Positions 9,679-20,387 are shown, counted from the first letter of the stretch. The stretch is 64,000 nucleotides of DNA from Symsagittifera roscoffensis (GCF_963678635.1 NC_087068.1:4028001-4092000); one strand, 5' to 3'. Translations and numbers: made by a program. Notes: a model not told the origin generated them from the letters alone.

Positions 9679-12283
9679 AATTATTAATTTCCTCCAACTC
9701 CTTTTTCTAGTAATCTCAAATCAAAACATAAACCCTTCCCCTCGTACAGGACCACAAGATTTATTAGTAACACATTACGATTGTGAAGAAAATGAACAAA
9801 AAACACTACATAAATATGCAATAAATCAAGTATCACAATGTGAAACAGAACCACAAGCTATAGAAACCACAGATGTAATAGCAACACTCTATTCAAAAGC
9901 CCGAGCAACAACAGTTACAGGTTATAAATTCACAGCAACATTTTCCGAAAAGAAAGTACATTGTTCACAAGTCTCGAACGGAAACAAAAACCGACTTGAC
10001 CATGAATCATTCTATCAAAGTAATATAGAACGTCTTTTACATCTCAATCCCGACGATTGTAAAAATGAATTACTTAGACTAAACATCACACGAAATAAAA
10101 ACTCCCAAAGAAAGTTAGTTAATTTTCAAGTTTTTCCAGACTCTGTACATCAATCACAACTTGAAAGACACCAAGGACATATAAAACTAGACGAAAAATA
10201 CCCGTATAACGGCGCACACGGACGATTAACCTATGACCTACACGATAAACATTGGATACCACACATTGGTTTAAATGACCCATCAAACTGCAAAGCAGAC
10301 ACAAAAAATAAAGGATACCAAGAAATAATGTTTTTTGATTGGAAAATACAACTCGAAAAAATACAACTAACACGAGATTTATCAGATAATACAATGATCT
10401 ATCAAGGAATCCGATTACCTTGTAAAAATGATCAAGGTTATTGCGACCCTACAACGAGAACACAAGCAACAATTGTTTGGTTCCCCGAAGATACATGTAC
10501 AACATTTCAAGTAGCAAAAAAACACGCTCGTATGATAAAATTTCACGAAAAATATTTTATACAATCAATTCCATATGAACAAGTCCATCCATCACGAAAA
10601 CTAAGTTCTAATTTTAGAAACATAGACAATATAGAAAATAAATTGACACGTTTTCAAATATATCAAGAAACAGAACTTGCATGTAAATACAGGAATCCAC
10701 TTCACAGAACACAATACTCTGAAATATTAGTTGAATACGAAAAAGGATTCGACATGACCACTGGAAAGGTAAAAATCGACCCATATGCCACAGGTCATCC
10801 TCCAAACGAAGGAACATCCTATATACCAGTTAATTTTGAAAAAAGCAACGGACAACCTGGTGGACATCTAAAACCCCATGACACCAGAAGCACACGCTTA
10901 CAAGAATTATCACTAATGAATACTACATATTTCGGTAATATCCACTATGATATTCATTTAGATATGAAACTAGATTATACAATTAGCCGAATTTTTCAAG
11001 AAATGTCACTCTCCGAATTAGAAACACTACACCAACTATGCGAATTAGAACGAACACAAATATTACAATCACTTGCACTAGCAGTATTAAAAATACCCTA
11101 TGCAGGATACTTATTATCTGGAAATAGATCAAATTTTTTAGACTATGAAGGAAACATCTTATGGTTTTATACTTGTACTAAAAAAATATCACCACTATAC
11201 GTTTTTGAAGATAAACGATGTTATAAAAGAATTCCTATCTTTTATAAGAATAAAGTACATTTCGTGGATACACTTTCACGAAGAACCTATTTCTGGGATA
11301 CCGCAGTCCCATGTGGATCAGAAAACAGCCACAATGTAGTACAACTAAACCCTGATGAAAATAAATATTATCTTCTCACTCCATATCCCACATTAATGCA
11401 ATCACTCAAAAAATTTTCACCAGAAAGCATTCGCGCTATTGCTCGAAACCCAAATATAGACTTACAATCAATAGGAATCTATTCAAAATCAGATATTCAA
11501 CATCACATTAGAACACAACAATTCCAAGAATTATTAACACAAATGGACACTATACAAAGACAATCAATAGACCAAAATTTACGCAAACTTGCAGAAACCG
11601 CAGGATTTGCCGATATCTACACGCAAGACTATAGCGGATATTTTAAAGACATTAAAGATTATATATATCTAAACGGTGAAAAATACCGTCCCCAAGATAT
11701 ATCACCAATTAACATTTTTAGCTTTGTTACACTCAAAAATGAGATCCTCGATTTTCTAGGATGGCCCTACTACATCTTAGAAAAATTGACTATTTTATAC
11801 GCAATGTTTAACTTTATTGGATTTCTTTTCTCACTTTTAAAAGGAATCTACAACACATGTGCTATACACACACAAGTAAACAGACAAGCAAGCGTAGCAC
11901 GCATACTCTTTGCAGGATTTTTTGGAATCTTTTCTACATCTATAAACAAAATTCTTTTAGACGCACAAATAAAAGAATATAACACAAAAATAGCAACACG
12001 ACAAAATACATACGACGAAGAACATAACAATGTAGACATAACGCCAACGGCACCACAATTACCACCCCTACCAAATAACCATCCACTATCCCTAGTCCCA
12101 CGAAATTTTCGAAATTTAGCCATCACACATAATCCAAATTTTCGACTCACCACATCACAAAGTCCCATCCAACATATAATGACACACCAGTCACAAGATG
12201 ATAATACTTATGAACAAATTATTGAACAACCCCATACCACCGCTTTTCAGTCTCAAAATAATCATTTTTTTAGCCCACGATGA
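9587..12283 (+). CDS. Envelope-like glycoprotein of the retroelement
   Basis: Open from 9587 (after TAA 9584-9586) to TGA 12281-12283. The first in-frame ATG is at 10328, inside the conserved ectodomain, so initiation must be upstream through splicing, frameshift or a non-AUG codon (TTG at 9620 is possible). Near the N-terminus is a signal-like stretch (IINFLQLLFLVIS), then a cysteine-containing ectodomain, a segment with AGYLLSGNRSNFLDYEG, CYKRIPIFY and VHFVDTLSRRTYFWD motifs, then a long hydrophobic segment (about nt 11790-11850; ILYAMFNFIGFLFSLL) and a second one (near 11900-11945), then a polar tail. From memory, these motifs resemble Env-like proteins of metazoan gypsy elements, some compared with class III fusion proteins; I could not verify this. 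No clear RxxR cleavage site was identified. Confidence 0.75.
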   Translation, partial: YTNTTDIPKTQLATLHFIIHTQDYHTHVYSKIINFLQLLFLVISNQNINPSPRTGPQDLLVTHYDCEENEQKTLHKYAINQVSQCETEPQAIETTDVIATLYSKARATTVTGYKFTATFSEKKVHCSQVSNGNKNRLDHESFYQSNIERLLHLNPDDCKNELLRLNITRNKNSQRKLVNFQVFPDSVHQSQLERHQGHIKLDEKYPYNGAHGRLTYDLHDKHWIPHIGLNDPSNCKADTKNKGYQEIMFFDWKIQLEKIQLTRDLSDNTMIYQGIRLPCKNDQGYCDPTTRTQATIVWFPEDTCTTFQVAKKHARMIKFHEKYFIQSIPYEQVHPSRKLSSNFRNIDNIENKLTRFQIYQETELACKYRNPLHRTQYSEILVEYEKGFDMTTGKVKIDPYATGHPPNEGTSYIPVNFEKSNGQPGGHLKPHDTRSTRLQELSLMNTTYFGNIHYDIHLDMKLDYTISRIFQEMSLSELETLHQLCELERTQILQSLALAVLKIPYAGYLLSGNRSNFLDYEGNILWFYTCTKKISPLYVFEDKRCYKRIPIFYKNKVHFVDTLSRRTYFWDTAVPCGSENSHNVVQLNPDENKYYLLTPYPTLMQSLKKFSPESIRAIARNPNIDLQSIGIYSKSDIQHHIRTQQFQELLTQMDTIQRQSIDQNLRKLAETAGFADIYTQDYSGYFKDIKDYIYLNGEKYRPQDISPINIFSFVTLKNEILDFLGWPYYILEKLTILYAMFNFIGFLFSLLKGIYNTCAIHTQVNRQASVARILFAGFFGIFSTSINKILLDAQIKEYNTKIATRQNTYDEEHNNVDITPTAPQLPPLPNNHPLSLVPRNFRNLAITHNPNFRLTTSQSPIQHIMTHQSQDDNTYEQIIEQPHTTAFQSQNNHFFSPR

Positions 12284-14085
12284 GCCGCCAACTTGGATCA
12301 CTACACCGATCAAATTCCCACCCAACCAATCTTACCTCTCCAATCCCAATAATACCACTTTTTGCTTTTCCGCCACCCGATTTTCCATCTAGTAATGTAA
12401 CATCAGGCATGAATTCCGACACTAATTCACACATCTCAGTTTTATATACCATCTCACAACTCAATAACCCGAATATTGAAACCCCCGATGAATTTGCCGA
12501 CTCAGAACCATCCCCATCCAATAATTTTCATAACTCTTCTAATTTTTCTCAACCCCCTTTTCAACCCATATTATCCAATAACCCTGACCCAATCACTCCC
12601 ACACCCTCTTATGCTTCCCAAGTTACCCCAACCTACTCCTCATACCATTCTGACCAATCATCTCATTCTCCAGACACCCCCCGAATCTCCCCAGAGCTAG
12701 ATAATTTTATTACCCTTCAACAACAACCCTACCACCTTAATACCCCAACCATAAACCAAATCTCCTCCACAATAAATTCATCCAACCCCCCTACCCCTAC
12801 ACCCTCTTCAAATTATACTGAATCATTAGCACCATCATCCACATCAACTGAATCTTCACTCAACACTAATAGAGCTTACCGCACTTTTAAAAGAAAGTTC
12901 CCCAACCATCCTTTCCCAGCAAAACCAGGAACAGCCCGTGAATACATCAACCACCCCAAGCATACTAACACAAAAGAATTTTTAGCCATCACTTTACCCT
13001 CATTCCCACAATACACCTTAAATACCCCCCACGACACTAACGAAACACGCAACTTTGTAGATGAATACGTTTTAATGCCCACCCTCTCTTGGACCTCATA
13101 TTATCATTTTACTAACCCTCTTTGCTTACCTTTATCTAACACTCACATCGATATAGAGCGAAATACGGACATGCTATATCGACTCACTACACCACTAACC
13201 GCTAGACAATTTACTTACGTTGGATATAAAAAATCACTAAAAACACACACTGCACCTAGAGCTAACGAATATACACTCGAATACTATGATCACAACATCA
13301 TCAGAGCTAACCAAGATCAATTCTTAGACGACGATCGCTTCGCTAATCCACAAATTACTGAGAAATTTTTCATCAAGACACCATATATATTTACACTAAA
13401 CATCTTCGACCGAAAGTTTGATCACATTATTTCAGAAGCACTAACAGACACACAAGCATACGAAAGTTTTAAAGAACGCTTCCAAATATTTTCACTAACC
13501 TTTCATTTCCTTGCACCACACGAAAGAGATTTACACTGCTCACACGATATTATGTTGCGCACTAAACAAACCCACACATATAGTTATTATCGCTTCATCC
13601 AAAATCACTTTGACCTACACACACCCTCTAGACAACCACACCATAGTTTTCAATTCATTAATTCCAAATACACTTCACCATTTTTCCTAAATTTCACATA
13701 TTGTATTAAAGACACTAACCTCCATGGTATTCTTCGTAATTATGACCCCATAACCCAAATGTACATCTTCTGTCCCATCACCAAGACCTTCAACGCCGAA
13801 GAATCCCGACCCTTCCTTATCCCGCACGAGTTTGTACAACCTATAGAAATCCCAATTTTAGAATTCATCCACAACACTAAATTCAATCACAAATTATATA
13901 ATCTAATCCAAAACACACCTTATGAGTTTGCAGTTGGCACTGAAGAACTAACCACTATTAAGGCACTTCAATTGCTTTGGCCACTGCTTCAAACTAAAAA
14001 TATCATCCGCATCTTAGCTAAACTACTAACAACTTCAGAACTAATCCACGACATCTTCCCCCACGGTTTTTTCCCCGACGACTAA
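12280..14085 (+). CDS. Unrecognised accessory ORF downstream of env (601 codons)
   Basis: The ATG at 12280 overlaps the env TGA in ATGA, so translation by termination-reinitiation or from its own mRNA is plausible. Residues 1 to about 200 are Pro/Ser/Thr/Asn-rich and disordered. From about residue 200 (RAYRTFKRKFPNHPFPAKPG) to the end the protein looks globular, rich in aromatic residues and His, with no signal peptide or membrane segment. The codon bias is more C-rich than gag-pol at the 5' end (many CCC, ACC). I recognise no domain. An extra ORF after env is unusual for Ty3/gypsy elements. It could be a regulatory, matrix-like or captured host protein. CAG/GTAAGT follows the stop codon immediately. 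Confidence 0.75.
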   Translation: MSRQLGSLHRSNSHPTNLTSPIPIIPLFAFPPPDFPSSNVTSGMNSDTNSHISVLYTISQLNNPNIETPDEFADSEPSPSNNFHNSSNFSQPPFQPILSNNPDPITPTPSYASQVTPTYSSYHSDQSSHSPDTPRISPELDNFITLQQQPYHLNTPTINQISSTINSSNPPTPTPSSNYTESLAPSSTSTESSLNTNRAYRTFKRKFPNHPFPAKPGTAREYINHPKHTNTKEFLAITLPSFPQYTLNTPHDTNETRNFVDEYVLMPTLSWTSYYHFTNPLCLPLSNTHIDIERNTDMLYRLTTPLTARQFTYVGYKKSLKTHTAPRANEYTLEYYDHNIIRANQDQFLDDDRFANPQITEKFFIKTPYIFTLNIFDRKFDHIISEALTDTQAYESFKERFQIFSLTFHFLAPHERDLHCSHDIMLRTKQTHTYSYYRFIQNHFDLHTPSRQPHHSFQFINSKYTSPFFLNFTYCIKDTNLHGILRNYDPITQMYIFCPITKTFNAEESRPFLIPHEFVQPIEIPILEFIHNTKFNHKLYNLIQNTPYEFAVGTEELTTIKALQLLWPLLQTKNIIRILAKLLTTSELIHDIFPHGFFPDD

Positions 14086-14088
14086 CAG

Positions 14089-14166
14089 GTAAGTATGAAT
14101 TAAATGAATATTACTAACTAATTAAAATATTAAAAACTCACCATTCTTTATCCATGTTTTCTTTAG
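14089..14166 (+). other. Candidate short intron in the 3' UTR of ORF4
   Basis: TAA (14083-14085) is followed by CAG/GTAAGTATG, a near-perfect donor. About 78 nt later a T-rich run ends in TTTAG (14162-14166), with a second TTTTAG at 14169-14173. The size and borders fit a short invertebrate intron. It could also be the donor of a longer splice into the LTR. This rests on splice-site appearance only. Confidence 0.35.
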
Positions 14167-14297
14167 ATTTTTAGTCTTCATCCGACGATCACCTACAAAA
14201 ACCACAAAAAACAAATAAAGATCGCAAATTTCATCAAACAGATTTCAACAATTCTATTAATCTCTTACACTTATAAATTTATAAATTTAATACCAAT

Positions 14298-14440
14298 GCA
14301 GTAAATTCATTTCTAAAATTTTCCCCACAAGCAGTAAATCTAATTATGATGAAAATTTGTAACTTAAAATTCCCCCATAACTAGCAGTAAATTTCCAAAT
14401 TCTATGCAGTAAATTAATAAGAAGCAAATGCAGTACTAAC
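14298..14440 (+). repeat. Dispersed GCAGTAAAT motif cluster
   Basis: GCAGTAAAT occurs at 14298, 14331, 14384 and 14406, with GCAGTA again at 14430, within an otherwise AT-rich noncoding stretch. Spacing is irregular (33, 53, 22, 24). The repeats could bind a protein or be remnants of a minisatellite. Confidence 0.6.
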
Positions 14441-15572
14441 CTTTTGATATTCTCATTCATTCGCACAGAAATTCTATCCACACTCGCACAGCTCGCCCAC
14501 GAAGAATTGTTTAAAATAATGAATTTCAGTTTCAAGTTTTCACACTAAACAACTCTAACATATAATAACATGTTTCAAACCTTCCTTTAACCCGGTTGGA
14601 AAGGAATCATATACTAAACAAAACTAACCAACGCAGCTTACTAAATACCACAAATCATAGAATAACAGCACGACTAAGAAAAGGAAACCAACGGTACCCA
14701 AACCGGATTAACCCAGTTTAAAACTGGATAATTTATTCTTTTGAAGACTATTATAAAGTCTAAGAAAGAAATAATAAAACACAAAAAAGTCGAAAGACAA
14801 ACCCATACCACGAACAATTTGCTTTTTGGAAAAAGGACATAACCAACAAGACATAAGAAAAACCACAACAAACCCAACATAAAACGTTGTCACATAACAG
14901 GACCCCTCACAAAAACCGCATGAAATCATACTCCCACTCCTGGCCTAACCCACCAGGAAGGACGTCCTGAGCATGCTCTATAGCCGGCCTAACCCACCGC
15001 GCTACATCCACGCTTTGTGACCACACCTCTATTTTTAATAAGAGCTACTCAAGTGTGAGTAACTCTTCAAAATAACCGAACTAAAACAAAAAGCTTTTGT
15101 GAAAACAACTAACTAAAATCATAATTAAAAAATTTTAAAGTAATAAATGTTTTATAAAATGTAAATTACATTATGCAATACATAGATCAGAATACAACAC
15201 CAAGGACGAACATCTAAAGACAAAACGACCCCACTACACTCGAGAGAGAATGACCAACCACAATCGATATGCCACTCACAATCACAACTCAAAGGATTTA
15301 GAGTACGACTTGACTTCGCAGAAAAGGACTTCATTGAACTAGACCAATGACCACCTCGATGTTCAAGTATACGTACAGATCCGAGTAACCAGGCATCCCC
15401 TCCACGCACAATCTCCACGCAGAACAGAAAAACCTGACATAGCAAACCATTCTGAAATCAGATTTGAGTTTGTTGCAAAGACTTAGTCGTTGTCACTAGA
15501 AGACACAACGTCTTATGTCTCTAACTCCAGCTTCCTGGAACTTCTTTAACAAAAAAGGAAACAGAAGAAATA
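14441..15572 (+). other. Noncoding 3' region of the retroelement
   Basis: No convincing frame. CCTAACCCACC occurs twice in near-identical context (about 14943 and 14989). A 20-nt purine-rich tract, all purine except one C, lies at 15551-15570 and is a candidate polypurine tract for plus-strand priming; it is followed two bases later by TG. Confidence 0.4.
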
Positions 15573-16176
15573 TGATGTTCGCCAAACACCAACGTCCATC
15601 ATCCATCCTTCGAATTGCAGAAGAACTATTCTAAAAAACTCTGTAAAACCCGGATGGGTGGAACCTGATCTAAACTACATTTTATGATTGGATAAATTAG
15701 ATATTTTACCAATGTAAAGTATTTAATATTAACCAATCATGATCCATCTAACTAACAACCCACTTATTTGTAAGTGCTGAAGTTACTTGTAATTTCAGCA
15801 CCAGAGAGATTTGAATTTAACTTAGAAATTAGTTGGACTCTCCCGAGCACTTCAGCAGCCGCAATAAACCAGTATACCCTAGATCTATTGAGCCTAGCAG
15901 AGACTAGTTAAACAACCTGAGACTAGATAGTATAAGAGTAAGATTAGGATCGGTATTAGACTAAGAAGTTGCACGAATCTATCCGGCCGAAAATAAGATA
16001 GCGTGACGAGCAGACGGTGTACCCTATCCGAAATTACTCTATGAGTTAACCAACTCGGTCATAACTCATGATTGGTATTTCTCAATGACTTAGTTTATGG
16101 AATTGTATGATTAGCAGTTTTGATCAACCCGGGAACGCAATTCTGCCTAGAAATCCCACTAGTTGAAGTAACTGAC
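15573..16176 (+). repeat. Candidate 3' LTR (boundaries uncertain)
   Basis: Begins with TG two bases after the purine tract at 15551-15570 and ends in CTGACA at 16176, giving TG...CA ends over about 600 bp. It contains AATAAA near 15872. Base composition changes from element-like to a different AT-rich background shortly after 16176. The 5' LTR is outside the window, so identity of the two LTRs and a target-site duplication cannot be tested. An alternative start is TGTAAAACCC near 15650. Confidence 0.35.
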
Positions 16177-19100
16177 AGGCATGCGCAAACTCAATTTTGC
16201 CAAATTTTACCTGAAGTCGAAAAAAAATCAGCACAAAAATGGAAATTCAAGTTTTCTGGAATGACAACCCCGCTCCCCCGCTCCTCGTAACAGCAACACT
16301 CCCTCTCCCTCACGTTTAAATGACATTCTTCCCCACCGTTTGCACCCCCTACGTTTACAATTCCTCGCTGACATAAAATGAGGGAAGAGGAAAAGGAAAA
16401 TGGGAGGGGTAGTGGGTTAGGCGGGTGTCATAAAATTAGGTAAGTTCAGATTTCGAGTAGGCCATGAGTCATGCAGAAGTTATTGCGAGAGTTTCGCCAA
16501 TATTTTATCCATAAATTTTTAATCCATTATAATCTATTATTTTTGTTATTTTATAGAGACTGACAATTAAAATCCAATATAATCGATTGTTATCCATGAA
16601 ACTTCAGTGCCGGAGATTACGGAGTTGTGAAATCAATACACTATTGGTATGAGCATTATATAGTGCGGCTCAGAAACTAACCCATCAAATATGTTCGTGG
16701 CAAGCTAATTAGTCCAAGTATAGCTGTTCTAATTCGTTTTCTAACAGTTGTTCAGACAGTCACTCATGTTGAGGGTCAATTAGTTCTTATAGCATTTTTC
16801 GCAAGGCTGGAACGCTAATAAAAGTGGTTATGAACTCCATTACGTGGCGAAAGGACAACAGAAAAAAACTATAATTAGGCTATTCTCAAAAGTGAGACCA
16901 CTCCCAATTTGGAACCTATTGCAAAAAAAGTTATGCAAAATTGCAAAACTACACGTAAAAATGCAGCTTTTAGAAAAAAAAACATGAGGATGTCATTCCC
17001 AAAAAAAGGCTGTGATTTATTGAACAGTACTTTTTCTCATTTTTTTTTCGGAAAATCAGTTGCTCTTAATAGATTGAAAAGTTTTGAATAATTTTGACCA
17101 CATAACGTTGCCTCTTAACCAAATTTTGGCAACAATACGGTCATTTCAACTTTACGTTTTTTTAAAAGTTTAAAAAAGTGGAAGAGAGATGGAAGAGTGT
17201 AGTTTGTGAAATCTAGGCGGATTCCGCATTAAGCAAAAATCAGATTTGTCAATGAATATGCAACATTGATAGTTTCCTTTCATCTTCGTTCCATGCACAA
17301 ATAGCTTAAACACAGTTGCTCCAAATTTCTCCAAAAGCAAAAAAATTAACGGAAGCCAGAACAGTTTTTGGAATCCACAAACAAATAATATTTTCTGAGC
17401 ATAGTAAACTGCGCTCTCGCGGAATAAGCAACAGTAAGCAGAATCGTCAATTGTAAGCAGAACTTTGAGCGTAATCTGAGTTTTGTTTGCGATTTCCAGT
17501 ATTATATATTTAACTCCTTATGAAGTTCGAGATCAAGTGCGTGATTCTAAACCAAAAATTCATCCAATTACGAGATAGGAACCGTCCAGAGCAGCTTAAA
17601 TTAGTTATCTGTTATGGTGATAATGCAAAATAATTAGGCAATTATTTGGAAATTTAGTCCAGATCAATTTGCCCAGAGCAATAGAAATTTAGTCCAGAAC
17701 AGTTAGTCCAGAACATATGAGTTTTTTATGTGCGTCTAGCTTGGCTTATACAAATTTTTATATTTAAAAAAACTATACATGGTACTTTTATCCAGCACGC
17801 AAGATAATCAATCCTAGCTAAAGTTACAAATTGCAGGATCAGATGCAACCGGGTGAACTGCTGTATAAACTTCAAGATTTCTGATTAAAGCTATGGTTTC
17901 GCTGCTGGATGTCTACAGTGAGTTTCAAGGTATCGGATAAGTAATCATGATTTATGTCGAAATTCAAGATATCATGTGAAATGATTAAAAATTATTCAGA
18001 GTTCCAGGATATCAGATCAAGTTAATAATTACACAATGATTTACACATCTTTTACATGTTTTACAGAAAGGATTTCTACATGCAGCGTTAAGTAATTTTG
18101 ATTCCAAAAACAGCTTGCTGGGAAACTTTTAAAAGGGACAGTCACAATCTTTTAACCAAACGCTTGTGATTTGTTTGTGATCTACAATGAAAATGGATAA
18201 GTCCTTGCTTTCTAATTTTCGAATTTGTTAGATTTTAACGCAAGCTCTAGCTTATATTTTGTGGAATTCTCTCACTTTTTCGGAATCCAGAATGATTAGC
18301 TTTATTCAATGGTTGCGGAACTCGTGACATAACTAATGTAACGACAAAGTTTACATTACACGTGTTTGTGGACAGAATCCACAGAAACTTTGTAAGTGGA
18401 ATCCACTTATATTTTGGAACATGTTTAAAGACTTGTCTCCGGATTCCAGTGACCCACAAAAACCAAATTGTACGCCTATTCAAAGCAAATCTTGGCATCG
18501 TAATGCTTTTTGAACCTAATTAATTTTAAAACTGTTTCATAAACCCTGTTTTTTGTTTTCATTGAAATCTCTGCAAAAATTATTATTTTTGCTTTTTGAA
18601 TTTTTGAAGTTTTTGATTACGTTTTTTAACAAAAATAATGTTCGCGTTAAGTACTCCTCATCGATTAAATTTTCTTACAACGAAAATTGTCACGTGATTG
18701 GTCACAATCTTGTTACAGCAACCAGTTTTGACGTTACATTGAGAGCTTAAGATAAGATAATATATGTGATAAAAGCAATAATTCAAATTATATATTATTT
18801 CCTGCAAAACTATTATTGCCTGTGTAAATCATGTGATATTAATTTGCTGACTACTTCATTTAATCATTTTTGATTTCAGCCCATTATCTTCGTGTTTTTA
18901 TTAAACAAACTTCCGAAACATTTGCCAGATTTGCTGGTATAAACTATTCAATATCAAAATGAACTACTTTTTGCGAATCATCATTGTGAAAGGAATTACT
19001 TCCAATTTATTTCCATTCTTAAGCCCTAATTGATTGAATATTATGCTAGTTATTAATTTCTTTAAAACTTGATGTTTTCTTTAAAATCATTTTGACAATT

Positions 19101-19353
19101 TTATCGGTGCAGATAGTTCTCAAGAGTCATCATAAAACTTCAATGAAGTTTTCATATTCATTTCATCAGCGCTCAAAAGATATGCTGATTATACTAAATT
19201 GACTGTTTAAATCAGTTCAAGATCTTTTTATCTACTTTTTAAAAAATAAAAAGAAAAACATATTTTACCACATTGAAAACTCAACCAATTGTCTGAGCTA
19301 ACAGTTGTTTAACAAGATAAAAATCAAAACCAAGTTAAGAACATGTTGCAAAG
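16177..19353. other. Intergenic DNA without recognisable genes
   Basis: About 3.2 kb of mostly AT-rich sequence. A short GC-richer purine block (about 16379-16410, GAGGGAAGAGG followed by AAAAGG) lies next to an AT-rich stretch with AATCCAATATAATCGATTG-type motifs (about 16520-16595), related to those near 21 kb. A degenerate AGTCCAGA repeat lies at about 17655-17720. ORFs here are short and have no recognisable content. Confidence 0.5.
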
Positions 19354-19360
19354 TATAAAA
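19354..19360 (+). promoter_or_regulatory. TATA box of the small secreted-peptide gene
   Basis: TATAAAA lies about 98 bp upstream of the ATG at 19458, which leaves room for a start site near 19385 and a 5' UTR of about 70 nt. It is the only good TATA-like element close to this start codon. Confidence 0.5.
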
Positions 19361-19457
19361 ATTGAGCGCCATTAAAGAGGTTCCACTAAATTACAGTTAT
19401 TCATTATTTTGAACATTTTAGCCCAACTGTGTCGAGTGTGATTTTTGATCAGAAATA

Positions 19458-19524
19458 ATGAAGTACCTTTACGTTGCTCTTTTGGTTCTGATCCTTTCAT
19501 GCGTCCATATCCAAGCAGGTCGCC
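19458..19524 (+). CDS. Small secreted peptide precursor, exon 1 (signal peptide)
   Basis: ATG starts a classic signal peptide (MKYLYVALLVLILSCVHIQA, then GR) and the exon ends in phase 1 at a strong donor, GTAAGT (19525). It joins in frame to exon 2 at 22981-23177, giving a precursor of about 88 residues. The likely role is a secreted peptide or propeptide; exon 2 carries a dibasic KRR that proprotein convertases could cut. No known peptide family is recognised. The TATA box upstream and consistent splice phase support a real host gene. Confidence 0.7.
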
Positions 19525-20359
19525 GTAAGTAGACAATTGATGAATACTCAATTTGAAACAATAAAAAACATAGTAATTTCGATTCTTTCCTAAGTTTTTT
19601 ATTTTATTGTATGGTTTTTTGGAGAATTATGAAAATCAGAAAAAAAGCTTATTTATCCCATTACCTAACAAAAAAATATAAAACTGAGACATTTAAAAAC
19701 TTTTGGATATACAAAGAATTTTCTTAGACATATAAAGTATAGTTGGGTACAGACAATATTAAGATTTTGGGCCAATATATAGTTTGGACGCAAATTTAGC
19801 AAATATAGCTTAGGACGCAAATATGATAGCTAGGATGCGAATATTAATCTTCCGACTTTCAAAGAAAAAGGAATATCTATGACTGGGTCGGTTTGTAAGC
19901 AAAAGTAAGCAAAATAGACAAAAAAAAACTTTTAAATCATCTGAAAAGTGTTGTTATCCGGAGCTCAAAGCTAGAGCTTTGAGTTTTTTTTGTAATCTTA
20001 TGGGGATGTGAAAAAAAATAATTTTTCCAATTTGGGATAATTAACGCTTGTTCTTGCGCGTTCTTATGACACGTGTAAGCGATGGATTTATATATTCCAA
20101 TTTGAATCGAGGCAATCGGTTTTATTATTAGGTCAGGCTGTAATTACATCCCTTTGTAACAACAATAACATGTGGGAAGAATTGAAGAACTAAAATAATG
20201 AAAAAGCTTCTGTTCAGGGTTCTGTTTAAATATGATATGTTTCTCTAAGATGTTTGCTTACAGGTTGAAATTATAAGAAAATGAAAGAAAACGGGAAGAT
20301 TTTGATCTTTTTGATTGAGTTTTATTTCGTAGCATGTTTATTTTTCCCTTAATTTTCTG

Positions 20360-20387
20360 CCCCCCCCCCCCCCCGCACACACACACT
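20360..20387 (+). repeat. C homopolymer followed by (CA)n
   Basis: Fifteen C residues, a G, then a short CACACACACAC run. It is a simple-sequence tract in an intron, and the exact length is prone to assembly error. Confidence 0.9.

Larger units (their letters stand above)
1..16176 (+). mobile_element. Ty3/gypsy-class LTR retroelement with env-like and extra ORFs (5' end outside window)
   Basis: A single + strand unit: gag-pro-RT-RNaseH-integrase frame (3-7523), two small hydrophobic ORFs, an ATG-less frame (8542-9678), an envelope-like frame (9587-12283), an unrecognised ORF (12280-14085), then about 1.5 kb of noncoding sequence and a candidate 3' LTR. The order gag, pro, RT, RNase H, integrase is that of Ty3/gypsy (Metaviridae). 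The long frames are uninterrupted, so the copy looks young. The + strand is strikingly A-rich and G-poor throughout, unlike the flanking DNA after about 16.2 kb. The 5' LTR and primer binding site lie left of the window. The right border is inferred from a purine tract and a TG...CA pair and is uncertain. Confidence 0.85.

Noticed and set aside
16379-16410. Purine-rich GAGGGAAGAGG block as the polypurine tract of the LTR element
   Set aside because: It lies in a region without element-like base bias and would leave no room for an LTR like the candidate at 15573-16176; kept only as a remote alternative.
16909-17091. 60-codon ORF, Lys-rich
   Set aside because: No domain, no exon-like composition change and poly-A/T context; likely chance.
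18247-18498. 83-codon minus-strand ORF
   Set aside because: Formed by a region with repeated GGAATCCA-like motifs; no recognisable protein content.
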